Shown here: positions 36,539 to 50,801 of the stretch, piece after piece | How positions within the stretch are numbered: the first letter of the stretch is position 1 | Layout: each line of letters begins with the position of its first letter | Assembly (NCBI GenBank): GCA_958496175.1 | Contig: OY292276.1 | Span: forward strand, 62,757,080 to 62,821,079 | Length of the DNA: 64,000 nt | Reading direction: 5' to 3' | Origin: Sisyra terminalis | Taxonomy: Eukaryota; Arthropoda; Insecta; Neuroptera; Sisyridae | The notes under the pieces: model-generated | Seen by the model: only the letters and a program-made list of their open reading frames with translations | Databases searched by the model: none | Told to the model about the DNA's origin: nothing | Made by a program: the position numbers and the translations under genes

Positions 36539-39500
36539 TTTGGGCAATAAAATTAGGTGAAAATATGATTTTTAGATAATATTCGATGCATTAAAACCAA
36601 ATATGTAACTAGAATTTTGATTAAACGTCAACTTGTCGAGTAATTAGCGTTTTTAGGCCACTTTCATAAGCCTACATACGGCTTTCATTGTTTGAATTTT
36701 GAGAACTTTTGCGAACCGATATTACCGCTGCCTGACAACAAAACGCTGAACTATTTTGGAAGCCACGCCCACTTGTATGTAGAACTGGTTTGTGTCTTGG
36801 ATAAGTGCTAGATACAAACCAAAGTGGGCGTGGCTTTCAAAATAGTTCAGCGTTTTGTCGTCAGGTTTGAAGAAGGGGGTCTGTCATTATCGTCATTTAA
36901 GGTCAAACATTTCAGACATTTAAGGATGATTTTCTTTATGCCATGTAATGATTGGGATATCAAATGAAAGCTAATTAATTACTCTATTGATTTATATAAA
37001 AAAACAGCCAATATGTCTAAACGATGACATTGAAATTTGATTTTCCGTCAGCGACTACTTCCCTTTCTGACATTTAAGGGTGGTTTGCCCCCCTTAATAT
37101 ATTGAACCCGATTATGATTGGGATATCTATTGAAAGATAATGAATTACTCTATCGATTGACATCAAAAAAATTACCAATATCTCCAAGCAAGTACTTAGA
37201 AAATTGACTTTCCCATATCGACCCTTGGCCTTTATAAAATGTAACTTAAATCATGTGATTTCGCGTAAAAAGTAATTAAAAACATTATTCTTATATAAAA
37301 TTGATGGATTACAGCTAAATTTGACACTTAAATGTTGATTAAAGGTCTACTTTTCGAGAAATAAGCGTCTAAAGGGGGTCTGTCATTATCTTCATTTAGA
37401 GCCAAAAATATCTTTATTTCTTCTCTCCTATCGCTATCAATCGATCGATTATTAGTAAATTATACAAAATATAACATTTCTTCCACTCGAGCATCATTTA
37501 AAATTGTATTTTTAACCTATTTTATATGCATGTTTTGCGGATGTCAAAGTTGTTTATGTTTCGCTCTATAGGCAACCCGGTGAGCATCAAAAAAACAAAA
37601 TTCGACGATTTGCCCTTTTTGAACAAGCCAATATTCAGTACTCTAACTCAAATTTCGGACATTTCAGGATGATTTTCTGTATGCCATGTAATGATTGGGA
37701 TATCAAATGAAAGCTAATTGATTACTCTATTGATTTATCAAAAAAAACAACCAATATATCCATACAATTACTTTAAAAATTGATTTTCCCTAGGCGACTA
37801 CATCCCTTTCTGACATTTCAGGGTGGTTTGCCCCCCTTAATATATTGATTCCGATTATGATTGGGATATCAAATGAAAGCTATTGAATTATTCTATCGAT
37901 TGATATAAAAAAATTACCAATATCTTCAAGCAACTACTGAGAAAATTGACTTTCCCATATCGACCCTTGGCCTTTATAAAATGTAACTTAAATCATGTGA
38001 TTTCGCGTAAAAAGTAATTAAAAATATTATTCTTATATAAAATTGATGGTTTACAGCTAAATTTGACACTTAAATGTTGATTAAAGGTCTACTTTTCGAG
38101 AAATAAGCGTCTAAAGGGGGTCTGTCATTATCTTCATTTAGGGCCAAAAATATCTTTATTTCTTCTCTCCTATCGCTATCAATCGATCGATTATTAGTAA
38201 ATTATACAAAATATAACATTTCTTCCACTCGAACATCATTTAAAATTGTATTTTTAACCTATTTTATATGCATGTTTAGCGGATGTCAAAGTTGTTTATG
38301 TTTCGCTCTATAGGCAACCCGGTGAGCATCAAAAAACAAAATTCGACGATTTGCCCTTTTTGAACATGCCAATATTCAGTACTCTAACTCAAATTTCGGA
38401 CATTTCAGGATGATTTTCTGTATGCCATGTAATGATTGGGATATCAAATGAAAGCTAATTGATTACTCTATTGATTTATCAAAAAAAACAACCAATATAT
38501 CCATACAATTACTTTAAAAATTGATTTTCCCTAGGCGACTACTACCCTTTCAGACATTAAAAGGTGCTTTGCCCCTCTTTTTTCATTGAATTCGATTATG
38601 ACTGGCATATCAATGGAAAGCTAATGAGTTACTCTATCGAATAATATCAAAAAATTACCAATATCTCCAAACAATTACTTTGAAAATGGATTTTTCCTTA
38701 TCGACTCTTTAGGCCCATTTAAATGCTAATTTCTCGAAAAGTAAACCTTTAATCAACATTTAAGTGTCAAATTTAGCTGTAAACCATCGATTTTATATAA
38801 GTGTAATGTTTTTAATTACTTTTTACGCGAAATCACATGATTTAAGTAACATTTTATAAAGGTTGAAAGTCGATTTAGGAAAATTAGTTTTCTAAGTAAT
38901 TGCTTGGAGATATTGGTAATTTTTTGATGTCAATCGATAGAGTAATTCATTATCTTTCAATAGATATCCCAATCATAATCGAATTCAATATATTAAGGGG
39001 GGCAAACCACCCTTAAATGTTAGAAAGGGATGTAGTTGCTGACGGAAAAGCAAATTTCAATGTCATCGTTTAGACATATTGGTTGTTTTTTTTGATAAAT
39101 CAATAGAGTAATCAATTAGCTTTCATTTGGTATCCCAATCATTACATGACATAAAGAAAATCATCCTTAAATGTCTGAAATTTGAGTTAGAGTACTGAAT
39201 ATTGGCATGTTCAAAAAGGGCAAATCGTCGAATTTTGTTTTTTTGATGCTCACCGGGTTGCCTATAGAGCGAAACATAAACAACTTTGACATCCGCTAAA
39301 CATGCAAATCAAATTGGTTGAAAATACAATTTTAAATGATGTTCGAGTGGAAAAAATGTTATATTTTGTATCATTTACTAATAATCGATCAGTTTATAAC
39401 GATAGAAGGGAAGAAATAAAGATATTTTTGATCCTAAATGAAGATAATGACATACCCCTTCAAACCTGACAACAAAACGCTGAACTATTTTGAAAGCCAC

Positions 39501-39834
39501 GCCCACTTTGCCACTATGTAGAACCGGTTTGGATCTTGGATAATTGTAATTAGTGGACATTAAATTAATGAAAATACCATTTAAAACGATCGATTCATGC
39601 TTAAATTGTGTTAACTTGCATCGATAAGCTTCACTTTATCGATTTAAATCGATATTACAATCGTAAAGTAATGCTCCGAGTGAAATGGAGTTCCTTAACC
39701 TCTTATTTTAGCATACAAACAAAACGCTAATTTCTCGAAAAGTGAACGTTTAATTGAAATTCTAAGTTCATTTTCGGTTTTAATGCATCGGATATTATCT
39801 AAAAATCATACATTTACTTAATTTACATTGGCAA
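36539..39834. mobile_element. Foldback element in copy 2
   Basis: Same structure as 10162-13457. The terminal inverted repeats are at 36539-36652 and 39722-39834, the 44-bp hairpin at 36731-36865, the direct 742-bp units from 36879, and the inverted arm at 38725-39460. Confidence 0.8.
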
Positions 39835-39916
39835 GTATTGATTTTTATCTGCGGGTGTTTGCTCGTATGTATATCAACATGGGCAGTTTTAAAAATTGTT
39901 GTTTGTAACTTTGAAC

Positions 39917-40717
39917 TAAACAAATAAATAGACAAATATAACAAAATATGAATAATTTATTTAAATAATTCAACAAGTTGTATGGATCCAGTAGTAGATA
40001 TCGGTAGATCTCCCGTTCTCAATAAAGTTCATTAGATGGGCTTATTGGTAGTCATTTTTCCGGTGGTTGTTGTTGTTCTTGTTGGTTTTGGCACTAGTGT
40101 TGCTTGCTTCTTCATTCAATATAAATATCTAGTAGATATAAATATTTCTTGCTTTGCTCCTCCTTATTTCTTTATTGCCTTTATTTGATTCTTGAGCCAG
40201 ACACCTTGCTTATTATATATAGCTATTCGGAGAATAAATTCTTGATGACTTTGCTTATGATGATTCTGCAACGTTCGCTTAACTATTATTTACTTCCACT
40301 TTTGCGGAAAGGGGCGCTTCAAATCCAATAAATCACCTGAAAAATAAAATTACATGAATAAGAAAAGAACATTCTCTTCTTCGTAATCTTTAACATGGTT
40401 TCCAATAGATAGATATATTGATGGAGATAAATTGGAGATCAGAATCTGCTGGACGGTCCTTTTTCAGCGATTAGGTATTTGCCGTGCTGCGGACGCGAAC
40501 TCTTGTCCACGAGCTGTTCCAGCAGGTCGATGATTGCCTACGTTTCCTTTTCCCCTCTGGCCCCTGTGCTGTTTTTCCTTCTGTTCCTGTGCTAGATATA
40601 GTGACGTGGGATTAGGAATGTCCGAATACTCAATAATTCCTCCATTCTACGTTAGCAAATAGAGTGTCAGGGGACAATTATGGATATAATTGTGATTGAT
40701 AACAACAAATTATTTTG
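39917..40717 (-). pseudogene. G5 in copy 2
   Basis: Same as 13540-14340. The 60-codon open frame is 40464-40646. Confidence 0.35.
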
Positions 40718-41380
40718 ACATTAAAGATAAACTTTATGGCAACGAAACATATTTGAAGAAAACTTAAGCCATTAACAAAGAAATTCAAAGATAGATTGAT
40801 TTTTTGACACACAGAAATTTTTCAAAGTAGTCTTGAGAAGATCTTCAAAAGGCAAAATGCTGTGCTAACTAACTGCTGCAATAAATTAATTTCGTTTCCT
40901 GATTCTTATACTCAAGGTTTATAAATTATTGCACAGGTTGCCCCATTAGACAAAAAAATGACGTCTTACGAAAAATTTTGAAGTTTGAATCAGTCTAAAG
41001 ATATATACGAATTTTTTTTTTTTTTTTACGGAATCTCTCCAATTTGGATATTATAACAGTAATAATTTCCTTCCGTATGTTATTAGTGATAAGTCCACAA
41101 ATACACGGAGGCATGATGGAAAGTCTAAGCTTTGAACTTGTGCGTCTGCAATTGCATATCTCTTCTTATTTAGAAAGAAAAACGGACACTCCTTTTCTGA
41201 AATTTTAAAAAACTATTGATTGAATGATAAAAGTAATAAAACTCTAACGGATTACCATTCACCAAATATATTTGTTACAAAGCGAATTTAATTTAGGTAA
41301 CAACTGCTTTTCTCTGCATCCATTTTGAGACTCAAAATCTGTAAAAATAAAATCATATTATTATTTGAATTTGAGTACAA

Positions 41381-43057
41381 TTATTTCACTCCAGAAGACT
41401 GTTTTAATGTTATTGTAAAATTATTGTAGGAGACATGTAAACTTTTAAAATGGTAGGTAAATAGTAAAGCTCTACCTACTTGTTGTATTTTGATTATAAA
41501 ACTATTACATGAATATTCCACAATCACCACACTGCATTCATTCCAGATTTGGTTGTTTTCAGGTAAACTCCAAGTCCTATTGACCCCCGAAATTGTGGGT
41601 TTGGAGGAGAATAATGCTGCGAATCCCATGGACAATTACACCACATTATAGGATTTCTGTATCCGAAAGTCATTCCTGGATTCGTTCAAAAAGCGTGGAT
41701 TCATTAAAGCCATTTTTTGTGGATGTACACCAAAACTTAACTTTTATATGTAAAGAGGGTCTCTCTTTCACTTCCATCTAAAATAAAAGTTTTTAATTTA
41801 ATCTGGGTATTAGGTACCTTGATACTTTGATCCAAAGATTTACATACTTACCACAAAAGTTTATTGTCTTTATTTAACTCTCATTTAACTTTTACGCAAT
41901 TGTCTACAAAGAATTTGAAGTTGAGTAAAACTTGAAGTAATTTCACAAAATCTTCGTAAATTTTATTACATCTTATTGTCGGACTATTAATTTCATCTTA
42001 TGACTCCAAAAAAAAGGCGAAGACTGCAACGTGCAAAAGTAAGAGCCGAAGAGGAACTCGAATTGGGGAAAAACTTGGGATTATTGTTCTCTATCCTCAC
42101 ACATATCACATCTCATTTCCGCATTATTACTTTCAACCCATGTGTTCGATTAGTACTTGAGGATAGTAGTTTGTAGAAGCCAGAACCAAGTAGAGCTTCG
42201 TTGGTACTAATTCTTGTCAAATCTTCATCATCTGATCCGTGCAGTAATATGGACCTGGTAACTGAACAAAGAGTCAATATTCCTGATTCAAGTATGGTAC
42301 TACCTAGGTACTACCAAATGGTTCCAACAAATCCCGAGGGAATTAATTGAAATAACTTTTCAAATGACGTCAAACATAAGGGGCAATACTTAATAAACCC
42401 TGAGATAGATTGCCAATAGAACACAAGACATTGTTAGAATACCTAATAATATATATTAAGTTCCTAATAACTATACAACATGCAAAAGCAACAAGTAGCA
42501 TTTGTTTGTATTCCATTGATTCCTATTTTGGAAAATTTAAATATCAATTTCGGAAATATATAATAATGCAAGCGATTAAATAAGACAATTAACATAATTT
42601 TAGGGCAACAATTAAGAGAAAATTACTTTGTTCTTGTGCATGAAAAACTAACCTCATTGTAGGTACTGTGCAATTTTTATCTTTCGACAATTTGAAAAAT
42701 TTACTTACAGTTTTCCATTTCCATATTCCAATCGATGCACCAAATAATAGTTTTGCTATAAATTGAGAAATTTAATTAATAATGCACAAATTTCCGCTAC
42801 TTTATCGCTGATTTCATTGCAACTTGGTCGATCAAAACAACAGGTGGTCGGCAGTTGTTGTATGTGTATGTATACACATAAAAGGAGAATAATAATAATA
42901 AAGTAAGTAGAAAAGATCGATGAAATGCAAGTTAAAGAGAGAAGTGAATAGTATCACGTAAACTAACATTTCCAACATTTTCCACCCGTCCCCATATTCC
43001 TTTCGACTCCTTAATACTTCGAAAGGTAAAAATAACGCTTTGCATTTTCCCTGTTTT
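41381..43057 (-). pseudogene. Module C in copy 2
   Basis: Same as 15004-16680, including the missing segment of about 107 bp relative to module B. Confidence 0.35.
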
Positions 43058-43146
43058 TAGTTGAACATAATTTATTTTTCACCAATTAAGGGCATATCCT
43101 AAGTGGGGGGATCGTGGGGATAAATTCAAGGCATTCAAGTTAACCA

Positions 43147-44167
43147 AAAAAATAATGCCAATCAGGCAGTTATTGTACTGTTCAAACGGTTCTAAACGAT
43201 TCGGAATGTTCAATAAAACATGAACGACCATTGTTGTATTGAACTGCCCCCTAGCGAAATAATATGACAATACCTTTGAATTTTAAAATATGAAATTTTT
43301 GAACCCAAAACTTGGACCATAAAAATGTAACGCCTTTAATATTGGAATGACATTGAATTACAGCAATAAAGAAATTTAAAATTAAATAAGGGCAAGAGAG
43401 TTTATGGAGAGTGTAGGTAGCTCAGAATTCTCACAGAACACCCTAAACATATCTAAAACAAATATTATTTTTCTATCCAATTTTCCTTTTTTCCCCATCA
43501 AAGTCTGACACAATAATGAAAATTGCAAACCACAACATTATAGGTCCATAAGAAGCTAAAATGAAAAAGCTTTTTCTTTAATAAATCCAAGTTAAAATAA
43601 AAAGCGTTGAATATGGCAAAGGGTGTGGGAATTGTCATTTGATTGTTTGCAAATGAAAAAGGCGAAACTAGAAAAATAAATAAAACCGGCTCTAGAATTT
43701 AATCGTGAAAATCATAAGGAAAAAAATTGGAATATTTAATTCATATTCTAGCGATTTTCCTTTGACAAGTAATGTGACAGCGGTGAAAAAATTTTCATAT
43801 TGCAAACCTTTTCTTTGGGCACATTCAACATAACCTTTTGTCTAACTTTTTAGATGAAAGAAAAACTGGTCAATAAAATAATGATTTCCCAACTGTAGGC
43901 ATTCTGAAATGACAATTTTTAGTTCGTTATAAATAAAAATTTACTTGAAAACCCAATGGAACCAAGAATTTCTTTCAGTGTTCAAATAGTTCAAACGAAA
44001 ATGTATGGCAATTATTGTATGAAACTGGCCTCTGGTTAATGAACTTTACAATATCTTTGAATTTGAAAATATGAAATTTTTGAACGCTTTGAAACCACGG
44101 AATATGTTAAAACTATAAAAATTAAATCCTATTATATTGGGACCATTTGAACTCTTAAATAGCGATC
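43147..44167. repeat. Short direct repeat pair in copy 2
   Basis: The two members are 43147-43367 and 43972-44167, as at 16770-17790. No gene was seen between them or in the AT-rich DNA from 44168 to 45220. Confidence 0.5.
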
Positions 44168-45220
44168 TACATATAATAACTAATATCAATAATTTACTGA
44201 TTATTTGGTTTCAATGTAAACCAGAAAAATCGACATTGTAATTGAATTGGATTAAATCTAATGTGAACAATCCATTAGCAACCTGTAGGTACTGACCTCA
44301 TATTCCTATCGATAATTTATTTAAAAAAAAAAAAAGCAATAAGAAAGTTTCTTTAATTCAATTCGGTTAGTGCAATACTTTAGTTATTCAGCGTTAAGAA
44401 TTTAAAAAGCTTCCAACAAATAGTTTTACATTAAATAAAAATTATTTAAAATAATAATTAAGAGAACATTTTTCACCGAATTCAATTAAGAAGAGCCAAT
44501 GTAATCTCACCTTCATTTAAAAACTACTTGTCGTAGGTACTATCTTCTATCAATCCATACAACTTATTTTGAAAATAATTACGAGAGAGTACTTATTTGA
44601 GCCTTTAATTAAAATCCCAAACAAATTCCTAATCAAGAATCAGTTGAATTAGCCGATGCAATTGCTTTAATAACTAAGGAAATTTAATTGATTTTTCCTT
44701 TTTCAAGTTGAATTTTAATTCTATTGAATTATGTATATAGTGCAGAAGTTAACAATATCGTTTGCAGTGTAAATCTAGGAAATGTTTATGAGATATTTTT
44801 TAAAGGCTTAATAAAATCTTAAAAATGTTTTGATACTTGATAATAAATTTAAATAAACCATTGTGACGTTATCCTGAATATTAAAATGAATTCTTTTAAG
44901 AAAAAGATGCAATGATGTTGCCTTAATAGTTTGATGAATACTTAAATTTCTATCAGTGGCTTAAATATTAAAGTATTTTTAGATATTTATCTATATGCAG
45001 CAAGTGCACAGAATGTAGTATAACATAAACAATTTGTTAAATTTGTGTGCTTATGAAAATTAAATATTTTAGCAATTAAAAAAAATGATGTCTACAATAA
45101 TTTTCTTTGTTACTTATGAAATTTACAAAATCAATTTTAAAATCAACTATACCTACAAACTTTTCACACTTCATCACAATAACGACACAATAGTTTAATT
45201 ATAAATCAAGTGACGGGTAC

Positions 45221-45534
45221 AATTAATTTGTACAAACCAGTAGAAGAAATTTAAATTTCTGCCGTTGAAATCGTCGTCGATCGGCGCCACTCCAAGCCCT
45301 ATATAAATGGGGAGAAAATATACATCTTTTATTTTACATTTACACTTAGTGTAGCATATATCTATGGATATTATATCAATATTTATGCATCAATATCATT
45401 CTTCTATTATTAGCTGCGCTTGCAATATATATATATGGGAATAGTTGATCTTCATAATCTCGATGACAATTGATTTGTTTTCGTTGAATAAATTAAAATC
45501 ATCTAAAAAAAAAAAAAAAAACTTAAATTAATTT
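45221..45534 (+). mobile_element. Retroposed-looking insertion in copy 2
   Basis: Same as 18844-19157, with the same 17-base A tail, TATA-like box at 45300-45307 and flanking AATTAATTT. Confidence 0.35.
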
Positions 45535-45836
45535 CACCACTTACTTAACAAATATTAATTAATCCTATTTGAAGTAATGTATGATATTGTTATGCTAAAT
45601 CACCTAAACGATGATAACACAGTAGGTGGTCTTACAACTGTTGTAAATCCAATTGGAATGAATTTACAACGATACACCACGAGAGGTATACGGGGTGATT
45701 ACGTATGAGTATTTAAAGATAAATATTCCGAATACAAAATGAATATTGTCTAGGTAAGCTATACTTATGCAATCGTTGATATTAACCAGAACCAATATAA
45801 CATAGTGAATAATATCAACTTACTTGAATTATAAAT

Positions 45837-46437
45837 GATTATCTAATCTCTGGATGCATTTCTCCTGCACAGCGTCATAGAAAGATTTTTACAATCCAAA
45901 GGTACGTTTTCCAACTGATTTCTCATAAACGCGCCATAAGTACCTACTTTGTGGATGTACGCCAAAATGTTTCTTTTATATTATAGATGAACTTTTTTTT
46001 CTTGTTCAACCTAAAAAAATAGTTTTAAATTTCCATTCTATTACATAGTATCATGTACCAGAAAACTTATTACCTCAAAAGCCTTTTGTCGTCAACTCTC
46101 TGCTTACTTTAAGCGTAATTATGGTTGTCTACGAGAAACTTAAATTGGAGAAAAACTTGAGTGATAGTTTTGCACATCCACATCCACATTATTACTTTCA
46201 TTCCATGGGGGGAGCAAGATAGTAAAGTTGGGAACAGAAGCGTACGAAAAAAAGGAACAAATGGGAAGAGTGAAGACATCTTGAGATGTAAACTTCTGTT
46301 AATTCTTCTTCGCCATAATGAGTTCAGTTATCTGTATATTATTCTAATCCCCGTAGATGAACGAATAGTAAATTAACACTCTGACTTCCAATAAGCCTTA
46401 GGAGTCGACGTAGGTACTTCCAAATATCTCTAAGAAA
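45837..46437 (-). pseudogene. Module D in copy 2
   Basis: Same as 19460-20060. The 29-codon frame is at 45843-45932. Confidence 0.3.
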
Positions 46438-46731
46438 TTATAAGAAATGACAATTTTTAATTTTACCGAAATTTATTAAAACTTATCGTTTACCTGTTTA
46501 TACAATATTAACAATGCTGCTTTACATTGACCAAAAACGTAGCAAGAAAAAATCCACGGGAAATTAAAAAATATGCAAACATATTAAACTGGGTACCTAG
46601 TTCCTATAAAGTCAGAGCATTGTCAGATATTGTGAGTTGAAACTTATTTACATTTATTATCATACCTATTAGTTTATGTCATTGCCATCAAGTTCATCAT
46701 TAATTTGAGAACACTGAAACTGCGTACTTAC

Positions 46732-48281
46732 ACCAAACTGTCTAAGAAGTTGGCTTTTTCTTTTCGGATACCACCAGGTTGATTTCCCCCTCTCTTTGCA
46801 TTTATTCTCCGTATTACTCCGTACGTTTTAATTAGCATCACAAAATAATCAAATAGTTGGTAAGACGTTTTCTAAATGACTCCACAAATCTGCACAGAAA
46901 AAGTACTTAATTTAGAATTATTATTAAATTTTGTTATAAAATATTAATCGAAGATCCCAATGACATATTTTACGGTTCAACGATAACTGCTTCCTTCAAT
47001 TCCTAGATACATTGAATCTGCACAGAAAAAAGAATCATTAATTTATATATTTAAAACTTAAACTAAATTTTCTAAAGCTAAGCTTATAAAACTAATGATC
47101 TATCTACGTATATATATATATATATATATAAGTTATTAACGAAAAAGATCTCACATAATATAATATAAACCCCAAATATAAAAATAATTTCATGTAGGTA
47201 TTAGTATAAAATAATTTCAAGATAGAGAATACGTTTTTAGAGTACTAGATAAGAGAAATAGGCTTTTAAGGGTAGGTAGGGCAGAGGTTTTGAATCTATA
47301 AAGTGAACATTTCGTGTTCGTATTATCGTTTTATAAATTTAATGATTGCAAAGGACTGAACGACGTGGGTCGCAGTTTTGAATCGACTATTTATCAATTG
47401 TAAGTTCAGCTATTGCACAAATGCATATATCTAAGCCAATATATAATATTAAATTTAGTATAATGTTACAAGTTGTTAATGTTATAAAACAACTTATAAA
47501 AATTGAAACCCAAACAAGAGGTATTAAATGTTTCTATCTAAATAATACCTAAGCCTAGTTTCAATTGATTTAAAGTAGTATTAGTTTCCCGTGAAATATT
47601 GGGGTCAAAAGAATAATAGAGATAAAGTATAACTAAGCTATAGATAGGATTTGATAACGATGACTGGTATTAGGTAATAATAAGAAGCTTGATGGCTTGA
47701 ATGGCTGAAGAAGAAGGAATTTCAATAGTTTCGTCATGTCTTGAATTGCTCATCTAATCAATTCTTCCGACTGCAATCATTCCAAGAGAATATCTGCAAA
47801 GAAAATAAAATTTAATTAAAGCAAAAAAATAAGGTTTTTAAATTCTTCATTTCTTGAGGGCCAACGTGCTAACACATCTCTTTGAATTCTTTCACATTGA
47901 CAATCCATCGAATCTGCACAGACAAAACAACATTTAATCTCTTCAAATCAGTTGAATATAAAAACTTAAAATTAATAAAAAACTACGTAAAGACAATAAC
48001 AATAAAGCTAAGATAATATTATAACTGAACTATTTTGGATAGGTAGGCGGCGCTAAGCTAACAATATAAGAATTCCCATTGTTCTATTATTTTTTTTTAA
48101 AACATTCAAGGGGGAGAGGGTGGTTGTTTTGAATTAATTTTCATAACTTGGCGATTGGTATAGAGGTCGGCTCCATTATCAATTGTTCCGCAAAAATCTG
48201 TAACAGAAAAAAATAATCAAAAACTAAAGACAATTTGGTTTCGTTTCTTCATTTCTTCAGATTTTCCCGTGACCATTGCAT
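46732..48281 (-). CDS. Micro-exon modules 1-3 in copy 2
   Basis: Module 1 is 46732-47017, module 2 is 47754-47913 and module 3 is 48106-48281. Acceptors and open frames are the same as in copy 1. Confidence 0.4.
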
Positions 48282-49195
48282 CTGCACAGAAAAAAAAAAC
48301 ACAATTAAAAAATGGAATTTGAATTTTTAAAATAAAATCAAAATATAAAAATAAACATTCAGAAATAAAACATTTGATAAAAATACATATATCCAATAGA
48401 AATACAAGTAAATCTAAGAATTGTTTCCCCAAAAAAATAATACAATAAAAATTGAAATAACTAGAAGAGAACATAAGATTGGTCTCATGTCACAGGTAGG
48501 TGTTTCAATCGAATAAAAAAAATATGATAACGTATTGATATCTCTGATATAGGCTGTCAGGGTAAGGGATGTTAGATATTATTTAGACTAAATAGGGTCT
48601 TAATTATCTAAATCCACAGCATGGGCTGTAGATTTGATTTAATTTTTACAAATTGTATGATTAGTGTATATTTGGTTTCAAATATTCAATCGTTTCACAA
48701 TTCTACAACGACAAATGTATTTAGAACTTAATAGTGTAGAGTAGCAGTAATATATAATATAATCCTTCGATGGAATAATAAAGTCAGCAATCAATCGGTA
48801 GCATCTTAATGTATTGATAGTAAATTTCACTCCATGGCTCTCAGCGATAGTTCAGTTCAAAATTCATGTCAATTGAGGAACTCTTAATTATTTGAGATTG
48901 ATTCCATTCATCATTATGATCATTAATATTGCTATTTCCAAAGATCTTATTGATTATTACATATTATGTGTTCCATACATATCCACTCTCCATCCTCATT
49001 GAACAGAAATGCACCAAATCTGAAAGAAACTGGTTTTATAATGTTACCAAATCGAAATTTAGATTTGAAGGAAATATTGGTATTCCAGAGATATGATTAC
49101 ACAATCATCTTCTTTAAAAGTTTAGTACAAATATCTGAAAATTCCTATGAAAGTCGTAACTGTTGAAAAATTGCCAAAATAAACACATCTCTTAC

Positions 49196-49242
49196 TATCA
49201 TATTTGAATACCCTAATATAATTATCATATTTGAATACCATA
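49196..49242. repeat. 28-bp insertion with local tandem duplication, copy 2 only
   Basis: TATCATATTTGAATACC occurs at 49196-49212 and again at 49223-49239, while copy 1 has it once (about 22819-22835). The event adds 28 bases and shifts the offset between copies from 26377 to 26405. It looks like a short templated tandem duplication and is the clearest marker that copies 1 and 2 are distinct sequences. Confidence 0.9.
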
Positions 49243-50147
49243 ATTGTTATTCCATGTTAAATTTATTGACTCTAAAAACTGATTGTTGTAACGTTCCCAT
49301 TAATTCCAATCTATTGTTGTGTTCTTTAAAACTTGCTAACTGCCCTATACTCTAATACAAAGTAATCAGATAATTTGAAAACAGGAAAAATAATAGTCCA
49401 AATAGAACATGCATATCTAACCTGTGCAATTCGTCAACCCATTTTCTGCTATAATTTGTCGATAAAAGTTGAATATAACAATGTCCAGTATTCCACAAAT
49501 ACACAAACTATATTTAAACATAATAGTTGGTAATTTTTATAATAAAAAACTTACTATGTACCACTAAAATAAATACATGAAGTTACTTAAGTAAAAACGA
49601 GTCAAAATCACCAATATGTCTGCTGTTGAAAACAATTCTTTTTTTGTTTTCAAACAACAATTGTTACATATATGATTTAATTATTTTTTTCAAATACGAA
49701 TTAACAAAAAACTTGGCGAAAATCAAATGTTCAATTAATAAAATGAATTTTAAAACACAATTTTTCTATTTCTATAAGAAAAATTTAAAGAAAAACGAGT
49801 TTTTCAGTAAAAAAATTGTTTGTTGAAAAAAGTCGGTAATGTAGTTACCAGAATTTCATAAGAAGCTGATTCAAATATTCCTATTGTGATATATTCCTAT
49901 TGACTTGGGTTACATAATTTGATTGAAACTATAACTATTATTAAATCTATATGGATACTGTAAGTTTTATAGTAACTGTAAATAAATTTAAAATTAATTT
50001 TCCCCTAGCCTATAATAGAACGCGTATGCCTATCGTATAACTTTCACGAAATACTATCGTCTTCCTATATACAATATCCATGATTAATGATGTTTTACTT
50101 ATGTGAAAAAAACGATAAACTATGGTTGAGTTGAGTTTGAATAATAC

Positions 50148-50262
50148 CTATGCTTTGCAAATGTACTGCTTTAGAGCAGTTTTTGGTGTCGAATGCATAT
50201 CTTTCACACCAGTCCAAAAATCTTCAAATGAAATCTCCATTCGCGGAAAGAATCAAGGAACA
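50148..50262 (-). CDS. Short exon with 30-codon frame in copy 2
   Basis: Same as 23743-23857, with the ATG at 50240 and stop at 50148. Confidence 0.35.
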
Positions 50263-50801
50263 CTAAAAGAAAAAAATAACATTTGAGATTGATTGCATGA
50301 ATTCAATCTTATAAGCCTTATGAAGAAACGATCAACTAATAATGTTTATAGATAAAATAATAAAAATATATTATAACAAGAAGCTAGAATTTATAGCAGA
50401 AAAGAGGACAGTTGAAATTGTAATAAAATATTTAGTCATAAAAATTTTAAATTTTTAATCATATTATGCCGCATTAATCTTTTTTCCGTCTAGCATATAT
50501 TAGGTACATTTTACCGAACTGTTCAGATAAATACAGATGAACTAATAATTTTTCACGATTAATTCTTTGTAACATAAACTACATACAATAATAAAATTAT
50601 CCATATCAACCAGTAGGTACCTACTAATGTAAATTAGTAAATAATTTCAACTTACATACTTGAATATTGTCTCCTTATTGTTAATGAAATGACTTTCTAA
50701 GTACTACTGAATGCACTTTTTCTGATTTTTCCTGTAGATACTACTGCGGTGTTGCATGTAACTGGTTACTTAAACGGTGTCCAACGTTATTCTGACATTC
50801 A

